Assembly (NCBI GenBank): GCA_028564675.1
Contig: JAOVVO010000019.1
Location: 229,535-293,534, forward strand
Reading direction: 5' to 3'
DNA from: Onchocerca lupi
Lineage: Eukaryota; Nematoda; Chromadorea; Rhabditida; Onchocercidae
DNA length: 64,000 bases
The translations under genes and the position numbers were made by a program. The notes beneath the pieces are model-generated. The model was not told the origin of the DNA. It ran no database searches and saw only the letters and a program-made list of their open reading frames with translations. This document shows, in pieces, positions 24,101 through 36,598 of the stretch (its first letter is position 1; each line of letters begins with the position of its first letter).

Positions 24101-27100
24101 AAGAAAACCGCTTATGGCTCATTAGCGAATTCATCCGAACAAATTTTACGGGAGCAAATGCAATCGGTAATAAATGGAAATTGCGATAAGTTGGCTTGGC
24201 GGGGTGCTGAAGTACGCGAACATTTTCGTATACTTTGGCAAAACGATGGAACTCTGCTGAAGAAAATATTCCCTGTATTTGATTCTAAAGCGAGTTTTTT
24301 TTTCTTTATGAGTTAATTCGATTTTTGAGTTGTATTTATCTGCACTCTCTTAGAAAACGTCAAACATCATGATATAACCGTTCGTATTACATTCATGTAG
24401 TATATATTGTAATAGCTTTGATATGTGTAAAATTATTCAGTAAAAGCTTTCCATAAAGTAGTAATTTCATTATTCCCAATGCTTTCGAAATAATCTTTAT
24501 TTTCAGGATGATAATCATTGTCCTCTTGATGTTCTTTTTTATGAGGCAGTACTAGTACCGCCTACCAAATATCGGCCGGTTCGAATATTTAAAGGAGATA
24601 AATTTGAAAATCCACAAACTGTTAACCTTCGGAAATTACTGGAAGCTTCAGAAACAATTCGAGCAATTCGTTTAGCTTTATCTGGGAACAATGAAAAAGC
24701 TCTTTTGGTAGAAATGTTTCTAATAAATCTTTCAATAGTTCTGTACATATATGTATATATAATTTCCGATGCTTTAGAAATAATAAGAAAGAGATTAACT
24801 GGAAAAAACCCAAGATAAATAGAATTCCTTTGTTGTTGTTGTCGTATTTTGTATTCATTCATTCGTTCATAATTTCATCAAAATGACCAAATTTTCAATA
24901 TATATTTATATTTATATATCATTTGTTTATTGATTTGTCATTTTTTTTTTTATAGTTTTTAGTTCTCTAGAAAAACAATTGAATTTTAGAAATTGGTGTC
25001 AGAAAACGTCGTTGGGCAAACAATGCAAGCTAAAATGCACAATGCATATTTAACACTGCAGCAGCGCATGGGAGCCATTTTCGATCAAGACTTAGATAAG
25101 TGGACAGATGTAAGAATTCAGATTCCTGGTATCAAACAAATTTTGGAGAAGAAGCAGGTTTGATTTTTTCTTTCCATTTTATCTGCTGAATTTCTGAACG
25201 CAAAATTATAAGTGATGGCAGCTGTAATTTGAAGATAAATGATATAGTTTGTTGGATGACCCTCATCCGCACGCATTTTTCACGGCAGTATAATCTCAAA
25301 ATATTTAAAAATTTTTTTAAGTTCATGTTAGCAAGTATATAGCGCAGTAAACAATAGGATTCTTACTGAGTTATTTAGGCCATTCTTACTGAGTTATTTA
25401 GGTAACCGATTTATTTTTCCAGGACCTTGTCAGAAATATCGGTTCCAATTGTAAGTGAAGTGTAGGAAATAGCTCATCCCATTGAAATATTTTTTTTTTT
25501 TTTTCATTTAAGGGTCTATTTCGTATGAACATGATGGGCAAACGTGTTAATTTTGCTTGTCGTTCCGTGATCACTCCAGATCCTTATCTAGATATCGATG
25601 AAATTGGTATACCTGAGCTTTTTGCGAAAAAACTTACAGTTACTGAAACTGCGAATGCCATGAATTTGCCTAGATTACGAAAATTGATCAAAAATGGTCC
25701 AGATATCCATCCTGGGTATAATTTACTTGTGTTTGAAGTTGATTATTTAGTTTTTGAAAATCTGATCTTTCGAAGAATTCTTATAACTTTATTTCTGTAA
25801 TTTTTTAAATTTAGACTTTTCTAGTGCCAACTTTATTCAAAAACCAGGACAATATACACAAGTTTTGTCAATAAATAAAGCAAATGAGCGCGATGCGGCT
25901 GCAAAGCGCCTTCAGCCGGGTAACAGCTCTCAACTTGGTTATCCTATTCAGGTTATTTTTGTGAAATCAGGATTATTTTAGAAGTATCCCACATTGTGAT
26001 GAAGTAAATTTTTAGTGCTGATTATTTTTTGTTATAATCTGAACTACAGTCGAAAATCCTTAAATTGATAAAGCAATCAAATTAGTTTATTTAAAAGTCA
26101 AAATTTTAGGTTCTGCGACATCTAGATAAAGGTGATTTAATGCTAATGAATCGACAGCCATCCCTGCATAAACCATCAATGATGGGTCATAAAACTCGGG
26201 TACTTAAAAATCAGCGAGCACTACGCATGAATTATGCACCTTGTAAAGCTTACAATGCTGATTTTGATGGTGATGAAATGAATGGACATTTCGTGCAAAA
26301 TCGAATTGCGCAGACCGAACTTGCAGAAATTGGTAAATTCTTTTTTTCTTAAGACTTGAACCTCGTTCTGAAATAACTTTCTGTTATTTTCATCACTGTT
26401 TGATGATGTATTTTAAAATATAATTTGTGTAAGTAGAGTAATCTTGCTTTGACGTAAGATCTGTTTAAGTAACTTCATTGATTAATCATCTCATATTTTG
26501 ACCATAAGCATTTATGGTTTGCTTTTTTTGCTTTTTTACGGTATTAAAAAAGCAAAAAATCTTTCAAGTCAGTTACGAGTTTTGAACTATCAAATCAAAA
26601 AAATGATGTGAAATGTTTAAATACTTTAATTTTAAATAGCCATCAATAAGCAAAAGCATGTTTTTAGCCAATGTCGGGTCAAATTTTCTGGTGCCTAAAG
26701 ATGGGACGCTCTTGTTAGGTCTGATCCAAGATCATGTAGTATCAGGAGTATTGTTAACAATCCGTGGGCGGTTTTTTAATAAAGAAGATTTTATGCACTT
26801 GGTGCTCTCGGCATTCGCTGAAACTACGCAACGATTGATCATTCCACCTCCAGCTATGCTAAAACCTCAGATTTTATGGAGCGGAAAGCAGGTGAATATT
26901 TTGTTTTGACGTATGAAGAATGTAACAATTCTCAAGATTTTCAACTTTATATAACATAATTCAAAGAAAGAAAGATAATTTTTTTGGCCCATGATTTTCA
27001 AATTTTCGAATGAAATTTGAAGATAGAATTTGCAAAAGTCAATTCCAGTATGATTCCAGATAATCAGTACAGTACTAAGAAATTGTATTCCTTTGGATAA

Positions 27101-30100
27101 ACCACTTTTGAATATAAGAAGCAGGGCGAAGACACCACTTTCATGTTGGAAAGTTGAGGATCATCCTGCGCCGAAGTTCGGTATGAGTGAATCAGAAGTT
27201 ATTTTCAGGTACACTTCTTACCATATTTCCGTATGTTTAATTCTGATCAATTACCTTAGATTTGATTTCTCTTAGGTGCTCTAAGTTTGTTATCGAAGTT
27301 GGGAACTTACATAAAAATGTAGAAGTTCTTTCTTTCTTGTTTGCTTTGCTGCCATCAACTATTTAACTATTGTATATCTATTTTAATTAGAAATATTGTT
27401 TAAGAGTAATTCAATTTTTCAACTATTTCTAAAATTAAAAAAATAATGGTTGTTGTAGAGAAAAATGCTAAATTTATTTTAAAATTTAATACCAAGACTT
27501 CTTTTTTGTTTTCGATATTAAATCATACTACTAAATAAATCTCTTAGTACAATTAGTTCTCCACTTCATGCTATAAAAAGATTTTACTAATTTCTTAATT
27601 TTATAGACGAGCCGAATTATTAGTAGGTGTATTAGATAAGCAACATTATGGAAGTACACAGTACGGATTGATACACTGTTGTTGGGATCTTTATGGTCAT
27701 CGATATGCGACAAAAATATTAAGCTGTTTCTCGCGTCTTTTTACAACTCATCTGCAGGTTTTCTTTTATTCAACTGATTTTGATATATTTTTCCGAAAAA
27801 TGTCAGTTGTTTTTCATTATCATGTCTTAAACATCTAATTCATGTATAATTATTTAATTATAGTATCATGGGTTTACTCTTGGCGTGGCAGATATTCTTG
27901 TTCGAAAGGAAGCAGATAAGCAAAGAAGGAAAGAGATCAGGGCGCTCCGCAAATGTGGTATGTATTTGTGGATTGGAAGTTTTTCTACCATTTTTAGTTT
28001 TCGTGGACAGTTTAAATTGGAATAAGAAAATCAAATTGAAATGTTTGAGTAAGTTGACAGTGAAGCAAAGAGTACAATGGATTTTATTTTGGAAACATAT
28101 TAAATTGTCAGGTGATGTTGTGGTGAGAGAATGTTTCCATTTGGATGAGAATGCAGATAAATCGGAAATAAAGCATGTGATGGCAAGTGCGTATTGTAAT
28201 CCCAAAGGTGAACAAAATCATATACAACAATTGGATTACAAAATGAAAGAAACGTTAAATCGATTTAATGAAAGAATAAATAGGTATGATGTTCTGATTT
28301 TTTTTCTTTATTTTCAGTATTTTTCGTTTTTAAAATTTTATTTCATATGCTTTTTCGGAGTTTTTTTTTTTTTTTTTTTTTTTTTTTGAACCTTAAATTG
28401 AATATTATAGTGCTTGTGTACCAGCAGGACTGATTAAACTATTCCCACAAAATGCATTGCAATTGATGATACTTTCTGGTGCTAAAGGCACAATGGTTAA
28501 TTCAGTTCAGGTATTTCCTGTTGTTTATTCTTATTTAAATGTCAAATTTATGATTGTTAATTGCCTTTTTCTTTGCTTAGAATAGTAATATATCTCTAAA
28601 AGTCTCTTCGAATGATTTTGAAAATTAATTTAGGCTTAGTAAAATGACTTTCAGGATGTTTTCATTGTTTAGTATGGTCTCTTGCTGTTTTAATTTTATA
28701 ATTTCAAGGTAGTAGGTGATAGGTTATAAGAACATGTTTGATGTTCCTTGGAATTTCAATAATTTTTTTTTGTTGCAAATTTTTTAATTTATAACAGCAA
28801 TTTTTAACATACCCAAACTAATTACTGTCATGTTTTAAAAAAAGAAAACTATGCAAATTAATAGATAAGCTGCGAACTGGGTCAGATTGAACTGGAAGGA
28901 CATCGACCACCGATGACGATCGCTGGGCGAACATTGCCATCTTTTCGTTCTTTCGATACTTCGCCGCGAGCTGGTGGATTTGTCGATCAACGGTTTTTGA
29001 CAGGCATTAATCCACAGGAACTATTTTTCCATACCATGGCTGGACGAGAGGTTTTTTTTTAAGTTTTATCGTCGAGCATGCCAATCAGAAAGAGCATGTT
29101 TTTGTTATATTTTCCTGACCAATTCACATAAATTGGAGATAATGGTTGCTCATATAAATTTATTCGGAAGATGAAAATCATGCTTGAATAGGTTTTAAAA
29201 TTAAATCTTTTTTATAAAACATCAGTTTTTAAATCCGACTCAAGATGTATTTGTTTAGCTTGGTTTAATGAAGGCATAAAATTCTTATTGATTTGTACTT
29301 TTTCTCTTGATATGTTCTTTTTTATTTGATTCGCAAGATCTGATCTGTTTGTCCACTTACTAAAATTTTTTTAAAAATTATTTATGAAAATCAAGAAATA
29401 ACAGGGCTTGATTGATACGGCTGTGAAAACATCTCGATCTGGTTATCTGCAGCGTTGTATTGTGAAGCATTTGGAAGGTTTGGTGGCTCAATACGATTCT
29501 ACTGTGCGCGATCATGATGGTAGTGTTGTCCAGGTACTTTTCTTTGATCATATATTAGATTTTTAGTTGCTCAAATATAAATGTATATATTCAAAATACA
29601 TATCAAAATGTATATTCAAATATTCTTCTTCATTGAAATGAACTGTATATATTATATTGCAGTTCCGATATGGTGAAGATGGAATGGATGTTTGTAAAAG
29701 CACATTTATGAATTCTAAGCAATTTGATTTTCTGGCTGATAATATGGAAGTGTTACGTTCGCATATATTACCGATAGATTATGGTGAGAATGACTGGGAT
29801 TTGAAAAAATGTGAAAAGGCATATAAAAAGGTAGGTTTTTTGTCGAGACAAAAAAACGAATATCGTTACAAGTCTTTGTCAATCTTATAATTTCGAATTT
29901 TTTTACTAATTTAAATTCCAGTTTGTTGGAAAACAAATCTTTTGAAGATGCAGTTGTCTTAGAACAGTAATGCAATACTAGATTACGCTAAATTTTTTTA
30001 GCTCTGTGATATTCATTCGTGAACATTCATGAACCCCAAATTTTTTTTTTTGTAATATTTTTAACTGAAAATATTCAATTTATATCGAGATGTAGGACTT

Positions 30101-33100
30101 ATTACAGAAAGATGAAGTTCTGATCAGACCTGTTTTGACTCGGCTATATTTTTCAATCAGATTGGAAGTTCTCTCGCAATTTATCTTTTTTTTTTTTAAA
30201 GATCAAGAAATGGCGTCGAAAATGTGGTGTCGGAAATAATAGGAAAATATATACGAGTGGTTATGTAGAGTTTTCCAAGGAGTATAGAGGGACAACGAGA
30301 GAAAAAATTCAGAAAATGTGGTTTGAATTGACTGATGAAGAGCGTCACGAGTATCATAGCAAGGCTGGCAAAGCTTGTCCCGCTCCTGTTGATGAGGTAT
30401 TGATTCACTTTCTTTTGAATGATATGCCGTTTATGTATATATTTCAGCGACATTATCCGCATATTTTTAGTTTACTATGGCATGGTTTTTTTCAAAATGC
30501 TCATTGCTTTGGATAGACTTGAATTTAAATTTTATTGGCGTGTTCACTAAATCATTAGAACACATTTCAATCACTAATTTAACTCTTCTGTAGGTTATTA
30601 TTATTTTCTTTCTGCCAAAGTTTTCTGCAATCTTTTTTTTTTCTTTTTTTTTAGCCAACAAAATTAAATATGAAAGAATATAGGAATTTTATTTTTTATT
30701 TCTTGTGTTTTGCAGAAGATGAATCCAAATCGTTCTTTGGGTGCTTTACCGCAGAAACTTCTTGACGATATAGATGAGTACATACATATGAAGTCAACTA
30801 TCGGTTCTGATATCTCGCTCGATACTTTTCGAAAATCTTTATATTGGAAAGGTCTTTTCTTATAAATATATGAGAGGCACCAAGCGCTGAAAATTTTATT
30901 ATCATATCTGATGTGTTCCACATTTATTTCAACCAACAATTTTAAATAATTCGCTCATTTATATAAATTTTTTCAAATTTTATTAAAAATAATAATTGTT
31001 CAGGCTTTTCGTTATTCCAGATATTATTGCAATTATAATTTATTTGAAGGGATGCGTTGTCGAGTGGATCCTGGTGAAAATGTTGGTTTATTAGCAGCTC
31101 AATCAATTGGTGAGCCTTCTACTCAAATGACCTTAAACACTTTCCACTTTGCCGGAAGAGGAGAAATGAACGTTACCTTGGGTATTCCTCGACTGCGCGA
31201 AATTTTGATGACTGCTAGTAATGATATTAAAACACCCAGTGCAGAAGTGAGTCCAATTTTTTACTTATTTTAGAATTTTGTAGTGTTGATATTTGCAAAA
31301 TCCATCGCTTTCAACCATTGTAGACATTCTTTCGTAATTTATCATCTCATAATTCATAACTATCTTGCAGAATTTTAAAATGAGTGAAGTCTGAACTGTT
31401 TTGCGTTCAGTGGTGGTTTGGTCTTGCCTTCATGTACTTAATAATTCTCTTTTTGGTGACGTTGCAAAACATAGTTTTTTTTTTTTTTTTTTTTTCGCAT
31501 AGATTAAAAATTCATGTAATACTACCTTGAGAGCTTTGCTAATTCTTTTTTTTAAATTCAGATTTCACTCATAGAAACAAATAGAGTATGCCAATAATTA
31601 CTTCATTTTTTTAAAACTTTGAAGAAAATTTTCTTAGTCCTGAGAGAACAACAAAGTAATTTTCATATTCCATGCTTTGATTGTCTCTTGAGTGAGAACT
31701 TTCTCAATTCAGATTCATATAAAGCGGGGTACATCGTCCGAGCGTATTGAAGCCATCAAACGAGAGCTAAGTCGAATTTATCTAAAAGAATTAATCAAAA
31801 AATTCACAATCGATGAACGCGTTAATCTTCATGAAAAGTGAGTTTTTAATTTCTTTTATCATTTGATATTAACCTCTCTGGATTTGTATTCTCGGGGTTT
31901 CCATTTTTTCTAGGCTTCATATTTGTTCTTGCATCTTTTAAACCTTGAAAATTAAGAATTTAAAATTACTTAATATTTTAGTATTTTACTTAATGTTTTG
32001 GTTATTAATAAAACATTTAATGTTTTAATGGGATGTTTTATTTGATTTTTAAGTTGATACTTCTGTTATGAATCATCTGTAAATTCTTACTGAATTTATT
32101 TCATTCATTTATAGACAGTGACTCATAATTCTTAGTATGTCAATAGAATTGATAAAACTTAGGATGGATCCATTTACAGAGAAAATTGGCGCTGCTACGA
32201 CCTTTGTATTGAACTGTTACGAGCGAAAGAAAGAATTGAATGTATCCGGCACATATCACGTCGTCGTATATTGGCCGAAGTGGAACGTCGATTCGTAAAA
32301 GCAATTGGAAAACGTATTTCAGATCGATGCAGAGAGATGACTGATTATCAGGCGTTGCAACATAAGTCAGTTTTATTTGTCATAATTTTCTACCTGAATT
32401 CGATACATAATAATCTTTCTTTCTTTTTGCATTGCTTTTTTTTCATCATTGGATTTTTGTAAAAATGAAATTCGTTAGGATTTATGCATGTGTCATATAT
32501 CTTTTTTTTTTACCAGAAAATTAAAACTAAAGAATTTGATTGTTGATGCTGGGAGCGAGGAAGAAATACCAAAACCTAAGAAACAGGTAATGATTGCTAT
32601 GAATTGAACCATTCCAGTGATGTTTTAGTAACAAAACAATATTTTAAGACTCTTCTTGTTTGGCTAAATAGTTAAAAATAATTTAAGCATTTCAATAAGT
32701 ACGATGTAAAATCGTAAAAGTCTTCATTTCTCCGTAGAACTGAGATGGGCATTCAGCAGAGAAGATTCTTCTATGACGAATGCGAAAATATGACTAAAGA
32801 TAACATATTTCCACTTCATTCCACTTTTTCAAACATTGATTTTTAGTTAAATAAGGCTTGTTGAACTGGATATTCTAAATTTTCGGTGCAAGCAGTTTAT
32901 ATAATTGAAAAATTAGGATCTGCAAATTAAGTATTAGAATGAAGATGATAAACAAAGAAAAATGAGTATCTTTTAATGGAAGTGAAATTGATGAAGTTAA
33001 CAGTTCTTATATTTTGAAAGTTTTTTGTGTTTAGGATGATGGGATGAGTAGTGATGAAGAAGTTGATAGAGGGATTGATCTAGATGCTGATGGAAGTCGT

Positions 33101-36100
33101 ATTTTGAAGCGTCACTTGGATGATGCTGCAGAATATGAAGGTGAAGAAGATGAGCAACAAGTCGTTTTATTACAGCAGAAAGTTGAAGTTTGTATTTCCT
33201 TTGCTTTCTTATTTCTTTCCACATTTCTTTAGTTTAAAACTAAGGATGTTAATTGTCTGTTCTTTTAATTGGTTTTCAGCAATATATTTCTTGATTGTAT
33301 TGCAAAATGTTTAGGACACTTTCATGGAAATATCGACCGAAAGTGAAGAAGAATACGCAGAAACAGCTCTTGGCCGAGATGAAGATATAATTGATTTGTC
33401 TGCTGCTGAACGACTAAGATCTCAGGAAGCAGAAACTTCCCGTATACAGGTATTTATGAGCTTATTTTTCCTAGTATTAAATTTGTGAGGTTCTGTCTTC
33501 GTGATTTCCATAGTGCTTAATTTTTTTGTAGCTAGCAATGCCGAGTACTTATTTTTATATACAATTTGATGTCTTTTTTTTGAAATAATTTGTAAGTTCC
33601 AAAATACTTCAACATTATTTTCCAGATGAAAATATTATGGTGAAAATTGCTGTTTTGTCATGATTTATTTGAAAATGAGTTTTTTAAGGAAAGTAATAAA
33701 TTCCTTCATATGACTTTAAATGTGTGAGGAATATCCAGTCCGGTCTCTCAGTATGATTGCGATTTCTAGCGTTAAGATTTTCGCTTATTTGAAAAAAGAA
33801 AAATCTTTTTGTTGGATCTGCATTTGCTTGCAGAGTGTCATTGCATCATCACCGTTGGTAAAAGACTACAAATTCGATGTGAAAAATAATCGGTGGTGTA
33901 TTATCACTTTTCAGGTATGTTTTCATATTAATGCATTGTAACAACAGAGTAAATACATTTCTTTTTGAGGTTATTATTATTTGCGATTTTGAGTACATTG
34001 CTAATATTGCTTTAGTAAGTTATTTTTCTTTAACATTAACTTTTTTTCTAAATATGGCATGCTGCTTGCCATTAGATCTTTTAAACATTGAAATTTTAAG
34101 CATCAAATTCATTCTGAGTTGTTGGAGATTAATTAACATTGTGATAGTTTCTATGTAAATGTTGTAATAATTTCAGTTACCACTGAACACTAAAACAAAA
34201 TTAGATGTTGGAGCATTGGTAGAAAGAGAACTAGAAAATTTCCTGGTCTGGGAAACACCGGGTATTGAAAAGTGCATTGTTCGTTGTGAAAATCGTGGTG
34301 ATGATCAGTATCAGGTTTTAGCTACGCAAGGTATTAATGTGCAGGTGAGCAATTTTATTTGTGTCAAGAAGCAATTTTTTTACTTCTTTTATACACTGAT
34401 GTTGTATGTAAATTTTTAGATTACTTTCGATGTTTTCTCTTTTTTTTTTATTCTCTTTCGTTCTTCGAATCAGGGAGAATCCAACAGCTAGAAAATTTCC
34501 ATTATTCTGGTTTTAGGTCAAATGATTGTTATTGTAAGCCAAGTTATAATTCTGTCAGTGTTGATGCTGATGGTTAGAGATGCAGTAATTATTCTACTGC
34601 TGTCTGCTGTTGATTAGAGATGCAGTAATTATTCTACTGCTGTTTATAAGTCATTCTTAGTTTAATCTATTGAAGAAACTCAAAGTGATACACAAATCAC
34701 ACATTTGTGAATATGACTTGTCACCGTCAAATTGATTTATTCATGTATTTATTGAATTATTATTTCATGTTTCTTCTGGATGTCATTTTTAAAATATTTT
34801 TATAGGCATTGATGAAACATTCGGATGTGCTCGATGTGAATACGTTATATTCTAATGATCTGAACATGATATATAATAATTATGGTATCGAAGCATGCGG
34901 TCGAGCTTTAGTAAAAGTTAGTGAATGAAAGAAAATTTGTTAATAATTAATTGATCATTAATTGCAGAAGTATTTAAGAATTACTCCTTCCAGATATTCT
35001 CTATCATATTGTTTATTCATGTGGTAAATATTGGAAAGGGGACTTATAGGATGTGGATCGACGTTTCTCTGCAAATCTTTTTTCATTGAGTTCATCCTCA
35101 GCTAAATATTTCGTTTTAATAAGGTTATAATGTAGAAAAATCTATGATTTAACCAAAAGGTTAACATTTTGAAGTTTAAAGTTTTTATGTTAAAAAGGAT
35201 AGTTGTCGCGAAAGTTTTTTAATTATGTCTGTTGCGACAAAGACGAATCCTGTTGGAAGAAAGAATTTATTAGCAACGGAACAGTTACGAACAAATAACT
35301 ATTCTAGAATATCCAAATAACATCACTTGATATTCTTCCCTTTCTCACTCGTAGAGAAGAATACTATTCCTTGATTGTCTGCCAGACATGTCGCTTTGAA
35401 CTTCTGCTGTTGCTATTTAACTCCAGAAGAAAACTAACTGCACTCCAAAATCAGAACCTCTTATATTCTTCCGGGGTCCTCCTTCTTTCCTCACCTCATG
35501 GCTGATCTAACTCGCTTTGTTTAGCTGTTGATCGCAACATTTTGGCGGGAAGTACGATTATCCTTCTGTTTGTTTTTGGCGGCAAACATGTTTACTGACT
35601 TGTTGGTCCATTTGAAGTATGCGCTTCTTGAACTCTACTATTCCTCGTTTATATTAATTATAATTTTCGGATTTTTCCATTGGCTATAAAGAAGGACGAG
35701 CGTATTGAGATGATATAAGAAAAGGCAGAAAACGATACTTTTAATTGACTTTATTTTGATGACTTGATTAATTCATGATAGGAAATGATATACAAGTATA
35801 CAAGGCTTCGATTTTTAAATTTTTCAAAGGTACTGGGTGATTAATCATAAAACATTTCGTTTTTTGAATTTTAAGTTTCGCTTCACGACTTTTAAGTTCC
35901 AAAAAATGAAATGCAGGACGATCATAGCTTAAACGGATTTTTAAATGATTTATAAAATTACAGAAGGGATATTATTTTAAATTCATTATTACTGACTATT
36001 TTGTTTAAAATTTCAACATTAAATGAACCTGCTTTAAATATACTGTTCATTAATTTAGGAAATAGTTCGTGTTTTCACACCATACGGGATTGATGTAAAT

Positions 36101-36598
36101 TGGCGACATTTGACGCTTGCTGCTGATTATATGACTTTTACGGGAAGAATTCAGCCGTTTAGCCGTGGTGCAATGAGTTTAAGTACCTCACCGCTGCAGC
36201 GAATGACTTTCGAAACAACGATCGCATTCATGCGTGATGCTCTTATAAATGGTTGGATATTTTATTCTTATTCGATTAAATTTCCAGAATTTTTGATATT
36301 CATTTTTTCAAGGGCTGCAGTAAGCTGAGTGTTCAGAATTGCTGAATTCGTAAATGTGCAATTCAGCAACTGTGACAGTCAACTAAAAAAAAAAAAAAAA
36401 TGCAGTAAAATTTGGAAAATAAAAGAAAATTTGAAATAAACTCGTTTAAAAAAAAAAAACAACTTCAATTTACAAAAATCGGCTGTTTCAGGTGACCATG
36501 ATTATTTGGTGTCTCCATCATCCAGATTAGTGATTGGTGGATTATTACGTGGTGGTACTGGTATTTTCGATCTTATGCTACCTAAACTTCATATTTAG
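21170..36598 (+). CDS. rpoa-1: DNA-directed RNA polymerase I largest subunit
   Basis: This is the catalytic subunit of the nucleolar polymerase that makes rRNA. I resolve 33 exons, about 1740 aa (human POLR1A 1720). Exon starts: 21170, 21936, 22458, 23199, 23675, 24057, 24507, 24990, 25513, 25825, 26110, 26668, 27060, 27607, 27864, 28112, 28411, 28865, 29405, 29663, 30202, 30716, 31050, 31713, 32180, 32517, 33035, 33315, 33834, 34177, 34806, 36059, 36492. The N-terminal zinc site shows C67, C70, C77, H80, C107 and C110. NADFDGDEMN, the magnesium-binding loop, is at about 639-648 (exon 11). Exons 18-19 give AGREGLVDTAVKTSRSGY beside the bridge helix; exon 23 gives AAQSIGEPSTQMTLNTFHF at the trigger loop. 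An acidic insert (exons 26-28) and the ending RGGTGIFDLMLP are Pol I-like. The exon 6 end is uncertain: AAA|GCGAGT at 24289 or CCT|GTATTT at 24274. Confidence 0.96.
22969..23087. repeat. 46-bp tandem repeat in rpoa-1 intron 3
   Basis: The block beginning CCAAATTTAATGTGATTTTC occurs at 22969, 23015 and 23061, a 46-bp period, about 2.6 copies. It ends about 110 nt before the exon 4 acceptor. Confidence 0.9.
25359..25403. repeat. 23-bp direct duplication in rpoa-1 intron 8
   Basis: ATTCTTACTGAGTTATTTAG occurs at 25359 and 25382, two adjacent copies of a 23-bp unit. Confidence 0.9.
34574..34643. repeat. 40-bp tandem duplication in rpoa-1 intron 30
   Basis: TTAGAGATGCAGTAATTATT with the following TCTACTGCTGT is present at 34574 and 34614, two copies with a 40-bp period. 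Confidence 0.9.
35345..35690. mobile_element. Second copy of the foldback-element arm, in rpoa-1 intron 31
   Basis: From CTCGTAGAGAAGAATACTAT through CCTTGATTGTC, TTTTTGGCGG, AAACATGTTTACTG, TTCTTGAACTC and ATTCCTCGTTTA to CGGATTTTTCCA, it aligns with the reverse complement of 17267-17590 and, over its distal part, with the right arm of that element. Only one arm is clear, so this looks like a solo or truncated copy. It sits in the longest rpoa-1 intron (34917-36058). Confidence 0.6.

Noticed and set aside
24539..24862. 107-codon minus-strand frame
   Set aside because: Antisense shadow of rpoa-1 exon 7.
27868..28389. 173-codon plus-strand frame
   Set aside because: It reads exon 15 of rpoa-1 in the wrong frame and runs through an intron into exon 16; the family match is obtained only with the intron removed.
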